A DNA stretch of 9,379 nucleotides from CAZAMT01 sp964486145 (GTDB lineage Bacteria; Bacteroidota; Bacteroidia; Bacteroidales; JAAAOM01): the NCBI GenBank assembly GCA_964486145.1, contig CAZAMT010000153.1:1-9379 (forward strand). Reading direction: 5' to 3'. Positions 6,368 through 9,379 of the stretch are shown here, piece after piece. The position numbers and the translations under genes are program-made. Under the pieces are notes generated by a model. That model was not told the origin of the DNA and made no database searches. It saw nothing but the letters and a program-made list of their open reading frames with translations. Within the stretch, counting starts at the first letter, position 1, and each line of letters starts with the position of its first letter.

Positions 6368-7708
6368 GTGAATAAAGCAATACAGCTCATAAAATCCTTC
6401 TATCTAACACCCTGGTTTTTTATGGCAGGTGGTGGAATCGCGCTGTTTTTTTTGTTCAGCTATTTTTTTCCGGCACTATTTCCCGTCGGACGAATATTAT
6501 TGCTGATTTTTACCGGTTGGCTCATCACCGATACAATTGTGTTGTACGCGGTAAACGGCATCAAAAGTAACCGCCGGGTTCCTGAAAGATTATCCAATGG
6601 TGATGTAAACCAAATTAAAATCTCACTGCTTAACCAGTATAATTTCCCGGTAAATTGCGAAATTATCGATGAAATTCCTGTTCAGTTTCAAAAGCGCGAT
6701 TTTCATATCCATATAACATTAAATCCTGGTGAAGAAAAGGAACTTATTTATTCCCTTCATCCAAAGCAACGGGGCATTTACAATTTCGGAAAACTCAATG
6801 TATACGCCAGCAGCTTTTTACGTTTTACAAAAAGACGCTATTCATTTGACAATCATCATGATGTTGCCGTATATCCGGCCTTCCTGCAGTTAAAAAAATA
6901 CGAATTGCTTGCCGTTTCGAACAGGTTAACAGAAATAGGAATTAAAAAAATAAGACGTTTGGGGCTTCATACCGAATTTGATCAAATAAAGGAATACGTG
7001 AAGGGTGATGATTACCGGACCATCAACTGGAAAGCAACGGCACGAAAAGGCTCGTTGATGGTAAATCAATACCAGGATGAAAAATCCCAACAAATTTACA
7101 GCATCATTGACAAAGGGAGAGTAATGAAGATGCCATTTGAAGGGATGTCATTGCTTGATTATGCAATCAATGCTTCTCTTGTAATCTCGAAAATAGCCAT
7201 ACTGAAAGATGATAAAGCGGGATTAATTACATTCAATACGGGGGTTGATACCTTTCTGGCTGCTTCCCGCAGACAGAAAACCATGTACGATATACTTGAA
7301 CGACTTTATCATCAGGAAACAGGATTTTATGAATCAAACTATGAATTGTTATATACCCACATAAGAAGAAACATCACGCAACGTTCATTGCTGATTTTGT
7401 ATACAAATATCGAGAGCATTTCATCGGTAAGAAACTACATGTCATTCCTTACCCGATTGAGCAAATCACATTTACTACTGGTGGTTTTGTTTGAAAACTC
7501 CGAGGTGCGTGATTTTTTAAACCTATCTGTTGAAAACACAGAGGATATCTATAAAAAAGCCATTGCTGAAAAGTTTCTATACGATAAAAAATTGATTATA
7601 AGAGAATTGCAAAACTTTGGTATCCACGCTATTTTAACAGACCCTGCACGCCTTACTGTCGATCTTATAAATAAATACCTTGAGTACAAGGCCGTTGGAC
7701 TGTTATAA
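6368..7708 (+). CDS. DUF58 domain protein, likely partner of MoxR
   Basis: With the GTG start at 6368 the protein has 446 residues, beginning (M)NKAIQLIKSFYLTPWFF. That places a basic end directly before helix 1, as in relatives. The in-frame ATG at 6329 would overlap moxR by 38 bases and add 13 unlikely residues. Two membrane helices (about 17-37 and 42-62) are followed by a beta-rich segment (about 75-170) and the DUF58 domain. The core DUF58 motif is YVKGDDYRTINWKATAR (210-226). The following region, from IIDKGRVM (246-253) to KAGLITF (283-289), resembles a vWA-like fold, but the acidic DxSxS metal site is reduced to DKGRV. The bulk should be cytoplasmic, accessible to MoxR. It is the last gene of the operon; its TAA directly abuts the stop of the convergent flavodiiron gene. 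Confidence 0.9.
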   Translation: MNKAIQLIKSFYLTPWFFMAGGGIALFFLFSYFFPALFPVGRILLLIFTGWLITDTIVLYAVNGIKSNRRVPERLSNGDVNQIKISLLNQYNFPVNCEIIDEIPVQFQKRDFHIHITLNPGEEKELIYSLHPKQRGIYNFGKLNVYASSFLRFTKRRYSFDNHHDVAVYPAFLQLKKYELLAVSNRLTEIGIKKIRRLGLHTEFDQIKEYVKGDDYRTINWKATARKGSLMVNQYQDEKSQQIYSIIDKGRVMKMPFEGMSLLDYAINASLVISKIAILKDDKAGLITFNTGVDTFLAASRRQKTMYDILERLYHQETGFYESNYELLYTHIRRNITQRSLLILYTNIESISSVRNYMSFLTRLSKSHLLLVVLFENSEVRDFLNLSVENTEDIYKKAIAEKFLYDKKLIIRELQNFGIHAILTDPARLTVDLINKYLEYKAVGLL

Positions 7709-8905
7709 CTACTGTAGATGTTTTGCGAATGATTTACCGAATTCAACCGTTTCGGAAAGTTTAACATCATCCGGATTAAATTTGGATGCCAATCCATCCT
7801 GAACTACATTCAGTTTCAGATTTTTCAGTTGATTTTCAATCACTTTCACCGCTTCTCCACTCCACCCGTATGAACCAAAGGATGCCGCTGGTTTTCCTTT
7901 ATCACGAATGGGATTAATCAATGCGAACATTTTATATACCGGGAGCAAAGTATTCTGATTAATGGTAGGCGAGCCAATAAGCATTGCTTTGCTTCGTGTG
8001 ATCTTCTCTTCAAGGTCGCCCGGAAGAATGTGCTCAATATCCACAAGTTCTACCTCATGGCTACCAATGCTCCGAATACCTTTGGCAATGGATTCGGCCA
8101 TTCTTTTGGTAAATCCGTACGCTGAAACATAAGCGATCATTACAGTAGAACTGGCATCAGCCGTTTCTTTAAGATAATCCCTCGCCTTTTCCTCCGAGAT
8201 ATCAACAATTTCCTTCCAGTGCTTTCGAAGTACGGGACCATGTCCGGGACAAATCATATCAATTTCCAAAGGCCTGATTTTTTCAATGGCTTTTAACAAA
8301 AACTTGCTGAAAGGCTTTAATATAACATCAAAATAATAGGAAAAAGCATCGGAGTAATCACCTACCTCATCGTCAAATATATTTTCATGACAAAAATGTG
8401 CCCCAAATGAATCGCAAGTAAAAAGAAGCCTGTCTTCTTCGAGATACGTATAAATGCTATCCGGCCAGTGCAGATTAGGTGCAGAGATAAACCTAAGTGT
8501 TTTATTACCAAGATCAATGGTATCGCCGTCCTTCACATAGCAATATTCAAAAGGTTCATTGACCATTTCGTTAAGATAGTGAATGGCCTGCCGGCTGCCA
8601 ATAACTTTAGCCCCTGGGGCAATTTTTAACAGGTGTTTTAATGATCCTGAATGATCTGGTTCCGTGTGATTCAGAATGATAAAATCAATTTCACCCGGAT
8701 CGGTAACGCTACATACCTTGCTAAGGTATTCGTCTTTATAAGTCTCCTTGGCAGTATCAACTACTGCCTTTTTTTCAGCATTGATGAAATATGAATTATA
8801 GGTGGTCCCATATTTCGTTTCCATCACAATATCAAAGGTAACAAGTTCAGAGTCTTGTATACCGATCCATTTTACATCTTTTGTAATATCAACTGTTTTG
8901 CCCAT
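7709..8905 (-). CDS. FprA-type flavodiiron protein (A-type flavoprotein), O2/NO reductase
   Basis: This is a 398-residue class A flavodiiron protein. I chose the ATG at 8905 (MGKTVDITKDVKWIG) because an upstream in-frame TTG at 8944 would lie inside the terminator hairpin. The N-terminal metallo-beta-lactamase-like domain (about 1-250) has every diiron ligand: NHTEPDHSG (H80, E82, D84, H85), H146 in PNLHWPDS, D165 in TCDSFGAH and H222 in CPGHGPV. The C-terminal flavodoxin domain (about 254-396) has the FMN phosphate loop SAYGFT (261-266), GSPTINQN (311-318) and SFGSYGWSGEA (342-352). Such cytoplasmic enzymes reduce O2 to water or NO to N2O with electrons from rubredoxin or other donors, protecting against oxygen or nitrosative stress. 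There is no fused rubredoxin or flavin reductase domain, and no obvious electron donor nearby. Substrate preference cannot be read from the sequence. Confidence 0.95.
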   Translation of the reverse strand: MGKTVDITKDVKWIGIQDSELVTFDIVMETKYGTTYNSYFINAEKKAVVDTAKETYKDEYLSKVCSVTDPGEIDFIILNHTEPDHSGSLKHLLKIAPGAKVIGSRQAIHYLNEMVNEPFEYCYVKDGDTIDLGNKTLRFISAPNLHWPDSIYTYLEEDRLLFTCDSFGAHFCHENIFDDEVGDYSDAFSYYFDVILKPFSKFLLKAIEKIRPLEIDMICPGHGPVLRKHWKEIVDISEEKARDYLKETADASSTVMIAYVSAYGFTKRMAESIAKGIRSIGSHEVELVDIEHILPGDLEEKITRSKAMLIGSPTINQNTLLPVYKMFALINPIRDKGKPAASFGSYGWSGEAVKVIENQLKNLKLNVVQDGLASKFNPDDVKLSETVEFGKSFAKHLQ

Positions 8906-8921
8906 ATAAAAAAATTTCGGG

Positions 8922-8929
8922 CAAAGGTA
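8922..8929 (-). promoter_or_regulatory. Probable -7 promoter box of the flavodiiron gene
   Basis: The minus strand reads TACCTTTG, an exact TAnnTTTG match, 16 bases before the flavodiiron ATG. Its first T is also the last T of the upstream gene's terminator tract. This would give a leader of roughly 10 bases. The -33 region would lie within the terminator hairpin, and no TTTG is found at ideal spacing there. Confidence 0.45.
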
Positions 8930-8955
8930 AAAAAAAAGCCCCAAACCGGGGCTTT
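8929..8955 (-). terminator. Intrinsic terminator of the small Cys-containing secreted protein gene
   Basis: A perfect 8-base-pair stem, AAAGCCCC (8935-8942) and GGGGCTTT (8948-8955), closes a 5-base loop. On the minus strand it runs directly into nine Ts (8937-8929). It begins 7 bases after the stop of the 73-residue gene and ends 23 bases before the flavodiiron start, so it should separate the two transcripts. On the plus strand the stem is followed by CAATTTTTT, so it could also work, more weakly, in that direction. Confidence 0.88.
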
Positions 8956-8962
8956 CAATTTT

Positions 8963-9184
8963 TTATGCTTTGTCCTTTTCTTTACTGCAACAAGCTTTTT
9001 TCTCCTTGGTGCATTCTGATGATTTCTTATCACTCTTTTCATTCTTCTTTTCAGAGTCGTTTTTCTTTGGTTTTTCGTCAGCCACCTGTTCTGTGGTTAC
9101 TACTTCATTTTCCATTGCGAAAGTTGGTGCAGCAAATGCAAAAAGAAATGCTACCAATGCGAAAGATGCTAAAAATTTTTTCAT
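8963..9184 (-). CDS. Small secreted Lys/Glu-rich protein with a C-terminal cysteine cluster
   Basis: This is a 73-residue protein. Residues 1-23 form a textbook Sec signal peptide: a KK start, a long Ala/Phe/Leu core, and the cleavage motif TFA before MENE. The mature part of about 50 residues is extremely charged (Lys/Glu/Asp/Ser repeats, residues 37-57) and almost certainly disordered. Three cysteines sit near the end: C58, C65 and C66 in ECTKEKKACCSKEKDKA. I do not recognise a named family; similar tiny Lys-rich, Cys-ended exported proteins occur in Bacteroidota. The cysteines could bind metal or form disulfides in the periplasm; this is inference. There is no lipobox, so it is not a lipoprotein. 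A consensus -7 box upstream and a strong terminator downstream make it a single-gene transcription unit, which supports its being real. Plus-strand readings of the same stretch lack coding character. Confidence 0.8.
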   Translation of the reverse strand: MKKFLASFALVAFLFAFAAPTFAMENEVVTTEQVADEKPKKNDSEKKNEKSDKKSSECTKEKKACCSKEKDKA

Positions 9185-9379
9185 GATTAAATATGTTTTT
9201 TTGATTTAACTAAAACAAATGTAAAGGATTCATCAAAGCTTACCTGTTAATAAAATGTTAAACAGACTTTTTTGTCTTAATTTATTTTATGAGTTCAGTT
9301 TAAAAACATCCTCTATTTAAAGTTCGCATTGTTGGCATAATATTATCCAAAACTGCGGGTGTTGACGGATCAATGCCAT
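9185..9379. other. Right edge: upstream region of the small secreted gene; possible 3' tail of a minus-strand CDS
   Basis: The part near 9185-9240 is the leader and promoter of the small secreted gene. Further right, a minus-strand frame entering from the edge (GIDPSTPAVLDNIMPTMRT, then LNRGCF) ends at TAA 9302-9300 and looks protein-like. A second minus frame ends at TAA 9319-9317 (MALIRQHPQF, then WIILCQQCEL). Either could be the C-terminus of a neighbouring gene, the first being slightly more convincing. Neither is long enough to identify. A weak AGAC/GTCT hairpin around 9264-9277 is not good enough to call a terminator. Confidence 0.3.
9216..9223 (-). promoter_or_regulatory. Probable -7 promoter box of the small secreted protein gene
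   Basis: The minus strand reads TACATTTG, an exact match to TAnnTTTG, 31 bases before the ATG at 9184. The A-rich leader that follows is typical of Bacteroidota translation starts. A TTTG lies at 9237-9234, only 10 bases upstream of the box, too close to be a normal -33 element. Confidence 0.45.

Noticed and set aside
1566..7708. Bat (aerotolerance) operon
   Set aside because: MoxR and DUF58 are shared, but the vWA proteins BatA/BatB and the TPR and BatD proteins are absent; the DUF4129/DUF4350/SpoIIM set marks a different MoxR locus.
616..7708. Antiphage or MoxR-vWA conflict system
   Set aside because: There is no effector nuclease, protease or vWA triad, no sign of mobility, and the cluster is a conserved chromosomal arrangement.
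8906..8944. In-frame TTG start at 8944 for the flavodiiron protein
   Set aside because: It would translate through the terminator hairpin and promoter box, and the extra residues do not belong to the family; MGKTVDITKDVKW is the natural start.
8965..9209. Plus-strand ORFs opposite the small secreted protein gene
   Set aside because: They are mirror images of the Lys/Glu-rich coding strand (Phe/Ser/Leu runs). The minus strand has a clear signal peptide, promoter box and terminator.
9264..9277. AGAC-TTTTTT-GTCT hairpin as a terminator
   Set aside because: The stem is only four pairs with little GC, and it is not followed by a T-tract.

Overview
The window looks like a chromosomal segment from a member of the Bacteroidota (Cytophagia/Flavobacteriia/Saprospiria-like). 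It is AT-rich, and start codons lack clear Shine-Dalgarno sequences and instead follow A-rich leaders. Several genes have a TAnnTTTG box just upstream, which is the Bacteroidota-type -7 promoter element. The gene content and order (RDD protein divergent from SpoIIM-like, multi-pass protein, DUF4129, DUF4350, MoxR, DUF58) also match a cluster widespread in that phylum. I see no mobile element, CRISPR array, tRNA or rRNA, and codon use looks uniform.

Layout. Bases 1-160 hold no convincing complete gene. On the minus strand come a DoxX-like four-helix membrane protein (161-523) and an RDD-domain membrane protein (616-1344). A 221-base AT-rich divergent intergenic region follows. A tightly packed plus-strand operon then runs from 1566 to 7708: SpoIIM-like membrane protein, a previously unlisted 32-codon small ORF (2524-2622), a multi-pass membrane protein, a DUF4129 protein, a DUF4350 protein, a MoxR AAA+ ATPase and a DUF58 protein. 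Junctions range from a 20-base overlap to a 9-base gap. The operon abuts, with zero bases between stop codons, a convergent flavodiiron protein gene (7709-8905, minus). Upstream of that lie a strong intrinsic terminator and a small secreted, Lys/Glu-rich, cysteine-containing protein (8963-9184, minus). Bases 9185-9379 hold a probable promoter and perhaps the tail of another minus-strand gene.

How the genes may work together. The MoxR operon plus the divergent RDD gene resembles a conserved but functionally unassigned membrane system. One soluble AAA+ ATPase (MoxR) is encoded with a DUF58 partner and several membrane proteins. From predicted topology, the large C-terminal domains of the DUF58, DUF4350 and DUF4129 proteins all face the cytoplasm, where MoxR could remodel or assemble them; this is inference. 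The same set of families, as I recall it, occurs around moxR2 of Mycobacterium tuberculosis, so it spans distant phyla. The flavodiiron protein is a separate function: oxygen or nitric oxide detoxification.

The observation I consider newest is the 32-residue ORF inside the operon. It overlaps the SpoIIM-like gene by 20 bases, its stop overlaps the next start as ATGA, and its hydrophobic residues fall in an unbroken 4-3 heptad pattern.
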